NCBI GenBank assembly: GCA_015068285.1
Contig: SVKW01000003.1
Location: 1 to 39,179 of the forward strand
Length of the DNA: 39,179 nt
Origin: Oscillospiraceae bacterium
GTDB lineage: Bacteria; Bacillota; Clostridia; Oscillospirales; Butyricicoccaceae
Direction: 5' to 3'
In this document: positions 27,470 through 35,394 of the stretch, one piece after another
Layout of the letters: each line of letters starts with the position of its first letter
Position numbering within the stretch: position 1 is the first letter of the stretch
Position numbers and translations under genes: made by a program
The notes under the pieces: generated by a model
What the model saw: only the letters and a program-made list of their open reading frames with translations
Databases searched by the model: none
Told to the model about the DNA's origin: nothing

Positions 27470-28279
27470 TTATTTACAATATTTGCGTATGTGACACAGC
27501 CTGTCGACCAGAGTGAAGCCAATCTTCTTATAACACTCATTGGACGGCCCATAGCTGCTGTCGGCATATAAAATAGGCGTCATACCGCTCTGGACAGCAG
27601 TTTTGCACAGACTGTGCACAAGATTATAGGCATAACCTTTTCTGCGGTATTCAGGCGCAGTATAAACTGCTGAAAGCCGGGCAAAATTGTCTGTTTTCAC
27701 ATTCTGAGTCATAGCAACAAGCTGATTCTGCTCATTTCTCCACGCAAAAAGCTGATTGCGTTCAATTGCCTCATCCATGTGCTCGCGGCAATATTCCATC
27801 TCATGGTCAATTCCTTCGGCTTCAAGCTCAAAATCATGGAAAAATCCGGCAAAAATATCAATATCAGTTGTATCAGCGAGCTCGATTTTGCCGTCAGCAA
27901 TCTTATCAACAGGCAAAATATTATCCAGACGATAGGACAGCATATCAATATCTATATAGGTGTTTTCAAAATAGGAATCGTTCTTCAAAGCCTGCCAGAG
28001 CTTCTCGATCATAATGTGATAATGTCCTTTTTCAAAAGGAAAATGGTCCTTAATGCAAGCCCCGATAAGCTCGACAGCCTTCGTGTCAGCCATATCCTTG
28101 CACCACACCCATACAGGGAAAGGAGCATTGGAATAGCATAAGATAACATTTTCGTGGTCGGTGAAAATATCGGTGCATCGGCGGCGCAGAATGGCGAAAA
28201 GCACCGAAAATGTGATTTCATCACCCTTAAGCAGTTCAATAAGCTCCTCGCAGCTTTGATTTTTATAATGAGTAAGCAT
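27470..28279 (-). CDS. GNAT family N-acetyltransferase
   Basis: 'LSAVYTAPEYRRKGYAYNLVHSLCKTAVQSGMTPILYADSSYGPSNECYKKIGF'. Confidence 0.85.
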   Translation of the reverse strand: MLTHYKNQSCEELIELLKGDEITFSVLFAILRRRCTDIFTDHENVILCYSNAPFPVWVWCKDMADTKAVELIGACIKDHFPFEKGHYHIMIEKLWQALKNDSYFENTYIDIDMLSYRLDNILPVDKIADGKIELADTTDIDIFAGFFHDFELEAEGIDHEMEYCREHMDEAIERNQLFAWRNEQNQLVAMTQNVKTDNFARLSAVYTAPEYRRKGYAYNLVHSLCKTAVQSGMTPILYADSSYGPSNECYKKIGFTLVDRLCHIRKYCK

Positions 28280-28334
28280 TTTATCACCTCCGATGAAAAT
28301 AGTTTAGCACGAAAGACGAAAAATTGCAAGAAAA

Positions 28335-28366
28335 TCAAAAAAGCCGCCCTTGCGGACGACTTTTTC
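28335..28366 (-). terminator. Terminator with G-U pairs on the minus strand
   Basis: + strand AAAAAAGCCGCCC-ttgc-GGACGACTTTTT; mismatches become G-U in the minus-strand RNA. Confidence 0.7.
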
Positions 28367-28376
28367 AAAAATATTC

Positions 28377-29240
28377 TTACTTGACTTCGATAAGCTCGTA
28401 CTTGCGGTTTGCAAAGCCGAGAGCTTCGGCAGCATCAACTGTAAGAACGCCCTTACGGGAGTTGATTCTTTCGAGAAGGTGCTCCTTGCCTGGGTCATCG
28501 GAGTTGATAACGAGGTCGAGGCAAGCCTGGTCGATAGCGATAGGGTCTGTGGAAGCGAGGATACCGATATCCTTCATGCAAGGATCTTCAGCCTTTGCGC
28601 AGCAATCACAGTCGACAGACATATTAGCCATAACATTGATGTAAACGATCTCGTTCTTGAAATACTGGCATACGCTCATTGCAGCGTCAGCCATAGACTT
28701 GAGGAAGAGTTCACGTTCAGCAGTCCAGATCTTTTCAGGTTCGCCTGCGCCGTGAATATATGCCTTACCATAAGAGGAAGCCATACCGATAGCGAGCTGC
28801 TTGAGAGCTCCGCCGTAGCCGCCCATTGGGTGACCCTTGAAGTGGGAGAGAACAAGCATGGAATCGTAGTTAGCAGCGTTCTTGCCAAGATAATTCTTCT
28901 TGATAACATTGCCGTTCATTTCGATTTCCATATCAGGACCTTCAGCGTCCATAATGTCAACCTTGAAATACTTTGTCCAGCCGTGTTCATCCATAAGGAT
29001 CTTATGCTTTTCTGTTGTGTTGCGCTGACCTTCGTAAGCTGTGTTACATTCAACAACTGTGCCGCCTACATGGTCGATGATAGGCTTCCAGAATTCAGGG
29101 TGAAGGAAGTTCTGGTTGCCTTTTTCGCCGGAGTGAACCTTGATAGCTACATTGCCCTTGAGTTCCTTGCCGACAAGCTTGTAAAGTTCAAGCACTTTTT
29201 CTGGGGAGATTTCTCTGGAAAAATAAACCTTAGCGTTCAT
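28377..29240 (-). CDS. DUF362 domain-containing protein
   Basis: 'KGNVAIKVHSGEKGNQNFLHPEFWKPIIDHVGG', 'VLSHFKGHPMGGYGGALKQLAIGMAS', 'DCDCCAKAEDPCMKDIGILASTDPIAIDQACLDLV'. Confidence 0.88.
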   Translation of the reverse strand: MNAKVYFSREISPEKVLELYKLVGKELKGNVAIKVHSGEKGNQNFLHPEFWKPIIDHVGGTVVECNTAYEGQRNTTEKHKILMDEHGWTKYFKVDIMDAEGPDMEIEMNGNVIKKNYLGKNAANYDSMLVLSHFKGHPMGGYGGALKQLAIGMASSYGKAYIHGAGEPEKIWTAERELFLKSMADAAMSVCQYFKNEIVYINVMANMSVDCDCCAKAEDPCMKDIGILASTDPIAIDQACLDLVINSDDPGKEHLLERINSRKGVLTVDAAEALGFANRKYELIEVK

Positions 29241-29376
29241 AATGTCCTCCTATATATTCATACTATACTAATTATATACCTTAAACTGCCCTTTAAGTCA
29301 AGAGATTTTTGTAACATACATAAAAAATCTGAATAAGATAAAAATAGAACTGCACAATGAAAGGAAGGGACTTAAT

Positions 29377-30621
29377 ATGAATCCATTTAAAGAACGGGCA
29401 ATGCCTGTTGACGCATCATTCAGAAACTGGCAGGGCATTTATCCAAAGCCATACTGCAAGCATGAGGTAGACCCATATACAAAGACGAGAATCATCCTGA
29501 TGAACGGTACAGAGTTTGAATCGGTGTGGTTCGGCCACCGCTTCAATCGAATCTGCAACAACAACGATTTAAGAAGAGAACTCGCCCTCATCCGCCGAAG
29601 CGAGCAACAGCAGCAGAAGGTGATTGCCGCTCTCAAGCCGATGGACGAAAGCATTCTTGAGCACACTATCAGCTATGAACAGCTTGCTGTCGATCTTACA
29701 GCCGAAATGGCGCGCAAAGAACCTGATATGATGGTCAAAGCCGCTCTCGACTTTGCTCTCCTTGAGGACTTCGACCATCTTTACCGCTATGCCGACCTGC
29801 TTGAAATGCAGCAGGGTATAAAGGCTGAGCATCTTGTCGGCCATTACACCGAAATCATGCCGGGCAGACCGACAATTTCCGAGCACCGCTATCCCTTTGA
29901 CAATGTAAGATGCTTCATCAATAACAAGACAGCTCATCCGCTGACAAAGCTTCATACAGCCATCATCACAGCGGCAGAGCAGCAGACGATGAACTATTAT
30001 ATGAATGTCGCCGCCGTTGTTGAAACGAGCGACATCGGCAGACAGCTCTATCAGGAAATCGGTCTTATCGAAGAACAGCACGTCACACATTACGGCAGCC
30101 TGCTCGACCCTAATGTAACACTTCTTGAGCATCTGCTTGCCAACGAATACACCGAATGTTACCTCTATTATTCCTGCTACCAGACCGAAACCGACCCATA
30201 TATCAAAAAAATCTGGGAGCAGCATTTCTGCGAGGAGCTTTCCCATCTTCACAAGGCTGTCGAGCTTCTGCGTAAGTATGAGAAGAAGGACTGGTGCGAA
30301 GTCATTCCGGACGGCGAATTCCCTGATTTGCTTTCTCTCCATGAAAATAAGGAATATATCCGTAAGGTGCTGGAAAATACTGTAAACTTTACAAGTAAGA
30401 ATGAGGATTATATCTGTGTAGATAAGCTCCGTCAGGACGACAGATTCTTCCTTTTCCAGCAGCGGCTCAATACACCTGTGTGCGAAGTGCCTTCTCATGC
30501 AGTTATAGAGCAGTATATCGCCCTTAACGGCATGGATTACCGCTATGAAATCCGCGAAAATCCAATTCCACAGCTCCGCGACCGCACAAAAGATAATACA
30601 ACCGTCGGCAGATGTATGTAA
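29377..30621 (+). CDS. Uncharacterised protein with ferritin-like di-iron motif pattern
   Basis: 'AEQQTMNYY', 'IEEQHVTHY', 'ANEYTECYLYYSCY', 'FCEELSHLHKA': E, ExxH, E, ExxH order; RBS 'aggaaggga'. Confidence 0.65.
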   Translation: MNPFKERAMPVDASFRNWQGIYPKPYCKHEVDPYTKTRIILMNGTEFESVWFGHRFNRICNNNDLRRELALIRRSEQQQQKVIAALKPMDESILEHTISYEQLAVDLTAEMARKEPDMMVKAALDFALLEDFDHLYRYADLLEMQQGIKAEHLVGHYTEIMPGRPTISEHRYPFDNVRCFINNKTAHPLTKLHTAIITAAEQQTMNYYMNVAAVVETSDIGRQLYQEIGLIEEQHVTHYGSLLDPNVTLLEHLLANEYTECYLYYSCYQTETDPYIKKIWEQHFCEELSHLHKAVELLRKYEKKDWCEVIPDGEFPDLLSLHENKEYIRKVLENTVNFTSKNEDYICVDKLRQDDRFFLFQQRLNTPVCEVPSHAVIEQYIALNGMDYRYEIRENPIPQLRDRTKDNTTVGRCM

Positions 30622-30641
30622 TGATATCAGCATAAAGAAAT

Positions 30642-30670
30642 GTAGGGGAGGGTCTCTGTGCCCTCCCGCA
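30642..30670 (+). repeat. Family B structured repeat
   Basis: GTAGGGGAGGGTCTCTGTGCCCTCCCGCA; stem GGGAGGG/CCCTCCC. Confidence 0.8.
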
Positions 30671-30676
30671 ATAAAA

Positions 30677-30705
30677 CAAAAGCCACTCAGACCGAGTGGC
30701 TTTTT
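30677..30705. terminator. Terminator between convergent genes
   Basis: AAAAGCCACTC-agacc-GAGTGGCTTTTT. Confidence 0.8.
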
Positions 30706-30715
30706 GCGTATAATA

Positions 30716-32212
30716 TTAGTCGATTACTATTGTCTGGTTCATATCAAGATTGATATACCAATATTCATGGAGCTGCTTCCAGAAATACATACTGAGATTA
30801 TCTTTACTTATTTCGCCATCCTTTGTGCCGTTATACTCAGGCTTAGGATATGCCTTTTCAAGCACACGCCACTCGCTCAGCCAATGACCTTCACCGGTAG
30901 TTGCATTGAGGCGGTAAGTATCATCATTGATATTTCGGCCAATGCTGTTTATAAGATTTCCGTCAATGGCTTCATCATATGTAAATGTATAACGATCCCA
31001 ATCGCCGCTTTTAATCTTTAAGAACTGGTCGGGCGCAACACCCTGTCCTTCGCCGAGAACGCCGTTAGGCCCCTTTTTGAGAACAACCTTTGTGCCGTCC
31101 TTCTTGATGAAAATATCCCCTTCACGCGCAAGACGAGGAGTTGCTTCGCCATAACGGATTGTCATAGGCAAGAGGAGAGATACATCTGCACGAGCATCCT
31201 TGTTTACAAGTCTGTATGCCACCATAGCGCCCTGCTCACGTGTGAGAGTCTTATCTGGCGCAAATGTGCCAACATCGCCATAGCCTGTGATAAGTCCCAT
31301 TGAGAAGGCTTTAAGAGCATAATCCTTATAATAATTGCCGATTGCCGAATAGTCCTTGAGCATGGAAGTATCAACAAGAGTGCCTGCCTTTTCGCCCTGC
31401 TTTTCAGCGGTACGAACTGCAATAAGAGCCATTTCCTCGCGTGTCATAGGCTTTTCAAGCTTTGCGTAATCAAACTCGCTTTCGCTGATAAGTCCCTTCT
31501 TTACAGCAAGCTCATAAGCATTGGAGAACCATGTCTTGCCGCTGCCCATAGCCGAAAGCTCGTCTGCATAGAGATAACGAGTCATAACTGTGATGAACTG
31601 CGCCTTGGACATTGTGCCCTCAGGCGAAAACTCGCTGATACCATACATATCAGGGTCCTTGGTGCCGTTGAACATACCAAGCTTGACCATTTCCATAATG
31701 GCACCGTGTGACCACCTGCCTGTTGCCACGTCAGAGAAGGATTTAAGCTCAGGCTTGTACTCCTGACAGTCTTCGATTACGAAAAACGCATCAACTCCGG
31801 CAACAGAAGCGCGGGCAGAAACGTAATATACGCCTTCCTTGACTAACATATAATGTCTTGCGCCGTCATCAGGAGGAATAGCTTCTTCAGGCATGAGAGA
31901 AGGAGCAAAGGAAAAATCCTTAGCATACATTACACCGCCGCCAAACTGTCCTGCTGCGTCAGGGTTTTCATTATAGAACTGGATTTCCACAGGACCTGTG
32001 CAGTAATAAACGTCAACTTCGCCCGCCATGTAAAGGTGAATTGGCTCGCCTTTATCGATTCGCGGAGCATTGACTTTGAAAATATAGTCAGGAATTACAT
32101 TGCCATAAAAATAATCTGCAGGAATAGTAAACTGCAGATGATCATTCGCCGCAAATACCGACATAGGCATAAGCATAGCAAGAATGAGAAGCATACTGAA
32201 TATTCGTTTCAT
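30716..32212 (-). CDS. Secreted protein with S-layer homology (SLH) domains
   Basis: Signal peptide 'MKRIFSMLLILAMLMPMSVFA'; SLH-type 'FSDVATGRWSHGAIMEMVKLGMFNGTKD...FSPEGTMSKAQFITVMTRYL' and further 'F.PDKTLTREQGAMVAYRL'. Confidence 0.85.
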   Translation of the reverse strand: MKRIFSMLLILAMLMPMSVFAANDHLQFTIPADYFYGNVIPDYIFKVNAPRIDKGEPIHLYMAGEVDVYYCTGPVEIQFYNENPDAAGQFGGGVMYAKDFSFAPSLMPEEAIPPDDGARHYMLVKEGVYYVSARASVAGVDAFFVIEDCQEYKPELKSFSDVATGRWSHGAIMEMVKLGMFNGTKDPDMYGISEFSPEGTMSKAQFITVMTRYLYADELSAMGSGKTWFSNAYELAVKKGLISESEFDYAKLEKPMTREEMALIAVRTAEKQGEKAGTLVDTSMLKDYSAIGNYYKDYALKAFSMGLITGYGDVGTFAPDKTLTREQGAMVAYRLVNKDARADVSLLLPMTIRYGEATPRLAREGDIFIKKDGTKVVLKKGPNGVLGEGQGVAPDQFLKIKSGDWDRYTFTYDEAIDGNLINSIGRNINDDTYRLNATTGEGHWLSEWRVLEKAYPKPEYNGTKDGEISKDNLSMYFWKQLHEYWYINLDMNQTIVID

Positions 32213-32275
32213 ATAAAATCCCCCTTATTTAATATAATTCAAGCATAGCATAAAATGCTGAAAATATCAATAACA

Positions 32276-32300
32276 AAGCCGCCCATGACGGACGGCTTTC
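32276..32300 (-). terminator. Terminator with G-U pair on the minus strand
   Basis: + strand AAAGCCGCCC-atga-cGGACGGCTTT. Confidence 0.65.
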
Positions 32301-32302
32301 GC

Positions 32303-32791
32303 TTATTTCCAATATTCTTTCTTCACAACCCTGTATGCAGGCTTGTAATGCTGGTGATACTGCTTTGTGTGTGAAGTGGGGCGTATGCCTTCCATGAGAT
32401 AGGTGGCAACAGCCTTGTAAGCTGTGTCAAAATCAAAACTGAAACAGCCTTCCTCAGCCATTTTAATAAATAAATCGAGCTTTTCCTCAAAGGCATAGTT
32501 GCTTCCGCCGCCTTCGTTGGCACTCTTTACAAATGCCTCATTGAGCCTGCCAAGCTGAGCCTTGTCAAGCCCCTTGAGGGAAACACGCACATAGCCGTTT
32601 CCAATATCCTGCTCGGCTTCACAAGGCAAATCATGGGTTTCCTGCCATTCGCCAAGCAATCTCCCTTCGGCAACAAGCGGGTCTGCAATAAGATGCCCCG
32701 GACCAAACTCGTGCTGAAAAATCAGCTTGATATAGTCCTGCGGCAGAGAATGAGGATGAAGTTTCTTTTCCAGTAAAATATATTCTTTCAT
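32303..32791 (-). CDS. Hypothetical protein
   Basis: 162 aa with coding-like composition, 'DYIKLIFQHEFGPGHLIADPLVAEGRLLGEW'; RBS 'gaaaggatttatt'; terminator downstream. Confidence 0.7.
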   Translation of the reverse strand: MKEYILLEKKLHPHSLPQDYIKLIFQHEFGPGHLIADPLVAEGRLLGEWQETHDLPCEAEQDIGNGYVRVSLKGLDKAQLGRLNEAFVKSANEGGGSNYAFEEKLDLFIKMAEEGCFSFDFDTAYKAVATYLMEGIRPTSHTKQYHQHYKPAYRVVKKEYWK

Positions 32792-32832
32792 ATAATAAAT
32801 CCTTTCACTATTTCTTGGCTTCCTCGTAGGAT

Positions 32833-32862
32833 GTAGGGGCGGGTTTCCATGCCCACCCGCCT
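32833..32862 (+). repeat. Family B structured repeat, 5' part of a composite
   Basis: GTAGGGGCGGGTTTCCATGCCCACCCGCCT, followed by AAATGCGCCGCAGGCACC. Confidence 0.75.
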
Positions 32863-32888
32863 AATAAATGCGCCGCAGGCACCCATTT

Positions 32889-33006
32889 AGCCTCCCCTGT
32901 GATTTCACCCCAACGAGCGGGCTCGCCGGGGACCCCATTATCGGGGAGGGGGCGCCGTAAACGGCACTAGCTTCGCGTCGCCACGAAGTGGTGGTGGGGT
33001 TGTCTG
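32889..33006 (+). repeat. Family A repeat, expanded copy
   Basis: AGCCTCCCC...[extra hairpin region]...CGGGGAGGGGGCG...CCACGAAGTGGTGGTGGGGTT; outer CCTCCCC/GGGGAGG stem kept. Confidence 0.65.
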
Positions 33007-33065
33007 ATATTAAATGCGACTTGTGTAAGCGCCCTTTGGGTATCACACAACACTTACACATTACT

Positions 33066-33100
33066 AAAAAAATACCGCCGCTATATAAAACGGCGGTATT
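33066..33100 (-). terminator. Terminator for MATE gene
   Basis: AAAAAAATACCGCCG-ctatataaaa-CGGCGGTATT. Confidence 0.75.
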
Positions 33101-33107
33101 GTGCAGT

Positions 33108-34541
33108 TTAGTGGTGCTTCTTCTTGCTTGCAAATGGCGGTTCATCGCCATCGTTGAGAGGCTTGAGCTTTTTGAAAAGCCATGTCATCATAGGAACGGC
33201 AAGGAAGAGGAAGGAGAACAGGTCGGAGAGCGCCTGTGCGCCTGCAAGACCGTATTCGCCGATGCCGAACATATTCTCCAGAATTGGAGGGAGAATCAGA
33301 ACTATAGGAATGAGGAACAAAAGCTGGCGTGACATACTGAGAACGAGATTCTCAACAGGTCTGCCTATCGACTGGAACATATTACTGGAAACCATAACGA
33401 TGATGTGCGGAATAAGCACAACGCAGAGTGTACGCACCTTGAAAGATGCAACGGCGAGAACAGTAGGGTCGTTTTCCGAGTTGAAGAAACCGATAAGAGT
33501 TTCAGCACCGAGGAACATTGCTGTGCCGAGAATGAGAGCGCAGATCGAGCCGATCTTGACGGTTGTCATGTAAGCTTCCTTAACACGCTTGTATTTCTTT
33601 GCGCCCCAGCAGAAGCCTGCAACAGGACCGAAGCCCTGGGAGAAGCCCATGATAGCAGAAGCGATAAGACGGTAAAGCTTATTGGCAACAGAGATAGCGG
33701 CGAGAACAGCAGTGCCGAAGCCCTTTGCAACATGGTTGGAAATAATACCGCCAACAGACATAAGGCTCATACGCAAAAATGCAGGAACGCCCATCTTTGC
33801 AACTTCGCTCATTGTATCCCATTTCAGTTTGAAATGCTTGAAATGAAGTTCAAGCATAGCTGTCTTCTTGATATAAGGAATAGCGAGAACACAGCAGCTG
33901 AACATCTTGGAAAGGGCAGTAGCGCCTGCAGCGCCGGCAACTTCCCAGCCGAAAACGTTGATGAAAAGCGGGTCGAGAATTATATTGAGGAAACAGCCTG
34001 AACACATACCCCACATAGCATAAGTTGTCGAGCCTTCGCTTCGCAGAAGCTGATTCATGATAAGGTTAGCTGTTGTAAATCCTGATGAAAGCATGATCCA
34101 GTGTGCATAGTCCATGGAATACTGGAGAGCTGAATCTGTAACACCGAAAAGACGGACTATCGGTTCTTTGAAGAATACGCAGATAAAACCTAACATAAAG
34201 GAGAAAAGAACACCGATAGTGAGAGTTGTTGTAGCAACGGAAGAAGCCTTTTCGTCTTCCTTGGCGCCCATAAGACGGGATATGTAGCTGGCAGCACCCA
34301 TTGCAAAACCCATTGAAACGGCGCGGAGCAGATTCATAAGCGAATCGTTTACCGCAACAGCAGCGGTGGCATTCATGCCAAGCTGACTGACGAAGAAAGT
34401 GTCGGCAAGATTATATATCGAGTCGATCATCTGAGAGATAATCATCGGTATGGCAACTCTTGGAATGACCTTCATCATCGGATCTTCCAGCATCATACGG
34501 CGACGAGCTTCTCTCTGTAAAGCTTGCTTGTTAGCGTCCAA
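33108..34541 (-). CDS. MATE family efflux transporter
   Basis: 477 aa; 'MIISQMIDSIYNLADTFFVSQLG', 'GFSQGFGPVAGFCWGAKKYKRVKEAY', 'NMFQSIGRPVENLVLSMSRQ'. Confidence 0.92.
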   Translation of the reverse strand: MDANKQALQREARRRMMLEDPMMKVIPRVAIPMIISQMIDSIYNLADTFFVSQLGMNATAAVAVNDSLMNLLRAVSMGFAMGAASYISRLMGAKEDEKASSVATTTLTIGVLFSFMLGFICVFFKEPIVRLFGVTDSALQYSMDYAHWIMLSSGFTTANLIMNQLLRSEGSTTYAMWGMCSGCFLNIILDPLFINVFGWEVAGAAGATALSKMFSCCVLAIPYIKKTAMLELHFKHFKLKWDTMSEVAKMGVPAFLRMSLMSVGGIISNHVAKGFGTAVLAAISVANKLYRLIASAIMGFSQGFGPVAGFCWGAKKYKRVKEAYMTTVKIGSICALILGTAMFLGAETLIGFFNSENDPTVLAVASFKVRTLCVVLIPHIIVMVSSNMFQSIGRPVENLVLSMSRQLLFLIPIVLILPPILENMFGIGEYGLAGAQALSDLFSFLFLAVPMMTWLFKKLKPLNDGDEPPFASKKKHH

Positions 34542-34662
34542 AGCAAATTACCTCCATTTCTTTAAGTAACTTAATGAATATATTTTACACCCATTTAAAA
34601 CATAAGTCAAGATAATAATTTTTTATCAAACTTTAAGCGAAAAAAGGCCGCTTTTAAATAAA

Positions 34663-34690
34663 AGCCTTTCCGGTTTCAGGAGGAGGTGTT
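34663..34690 (+). repeat. Family A repeat, 5' half only
   Basis: AGCCTTTCCGGTTTCAGGAGGAGGTGTT. Confidence 0.55.
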
Positions 34691-34702
34691 TATTGCGTCA
34701 CT

Positions 34703-34752
34703 TGCCTCCCTCTGAGGAGGGAGGTGGCTGCCGAAGGCAGACGGAGGGAGAG
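34703..34752 (+). repeat. Intergenic structured repeat, family A
   Basis: TGCCTCCCTCTGAGGAGGGAGGTGGCTGCCGAAGGCAGACGGAGGGAGAG. Confidence 0.85.
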
Positions 34753-34786
34753 AAAACTATCAAATCCGACGGAGACACATATAAAA

Positions 34787-34840
34787 AGCCTCTCCTGTTT
34801 TAGGAGGAGGTGGCAGTCCGAAGGACTGACGGAGAGGGTG
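34787..34840 (+). repeat. Intergenic structured repeat, family A
   Basis: AGCCTCTCCTGTTTTAGGAGGAGGTGGCAGTCCGAAGGACTGACGGAGAGGGTG. Confidence 0.85.
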
Positions 34841-34850
34841 TAAACACACT

Positions 34851-34921
34851 TCTTCTACATTCGTAGAAATTTCTCTTGACAGCAAAAATACTTTCATGAT
34901 ATAATTTCTACAAAAGTAGAA
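34851..34921 (+). promoter_or_regulatory. Promoter with two BlaI/MecI-like operator dyads
   Basis: Dyad 1 TTCTAC-attc-GTAGAA (34852-34867); -35 TTGACA 34876-34881; 18-nt spacer; -10 TATAAT 34900-34905; dyad 2 TTCTAC-aaaa-GTAGAA (34906-34921). Confidence 0.75.
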
Positions 34922-34937
34922 GATAAGGAGATGTCTT

Positions 34938-35312
34938 ATGAATAATATAAAACGCCTGCCCGACAGTGAGCTTGAGCTTATGCAGATAATCTGGAAGCTG
35001 GAATATCCCGTTTCCCGCCCGGACATCGAAAAAAACCTGCCAGAAAATCATCAGCTCGCCGCCACAACGATTCTCACATTATTAACACGCCTTTGCGAAA
35101 AAGGCTTCCTCAAGGTGGAAAAACAGGGTAAAACCAACCTGTATACGCCCCTTATCGCCGAAAAAGATTACCTTGCAGGGGAGAGCCGCAATATCCTCAA
35201 CCGCCTTTACGGCGGCTCGCTGAAAGCCTTCGCAATGTCTTTGGTCGACTCAGGCGTAAGCCGCGAAGAAATCGACGAGCTGCGTAAAATGCTTGAAGAA
35301 AACAAGCTTTAA
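34938..35312 (+). CDS. BlaI/MecI/CopY family transcriptional repressor
   Basis: 'LPDSELELMQIIWKLEYPVSRPDIEKNL...LAATTILTLLTRLCEKGFLKVEKQGKTNLYTPLIAEKDYLA'. Confidence 0.93.
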   Translation: MNNIKRLPDSELELMQIIWKLEYPVSRPDIEKNLPENHQLAATTILTLLTRLCEKGFLKVEKQGKTNLYTPLIAEKDYLAGESRNILNRLYGGSLKAFAMSLVDSGVSREEIDELRKMLEENKL

Positions 35313-35394
35313 AGAACTGATGCTAAAAGCACATTCGTCGGTGGCTCTTTTCAGCCATTCTGACAAAAATATCTCGCCGTAAGGAGGAAAGATT

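Noticed and set aside
28350-29336. 328-aa plus-strand ORF opposite DUF362
   Set aside because: Shadow ORF with no recognisable domain; it also runs across the DUF362 promoter and terminator regions.
29569-30633. 354-aa minus-strand ORF opposite the ferritin-like protein
   Set aside because: Opposite the RBS-led plus-strand gene that has a coherent motif pattern.
4035-34840. CRISPR array made of the recurring repeats
   Set aside because: Units are scattered kilobases apart, have variable stems and no regular spacers, and there are no cas genes.
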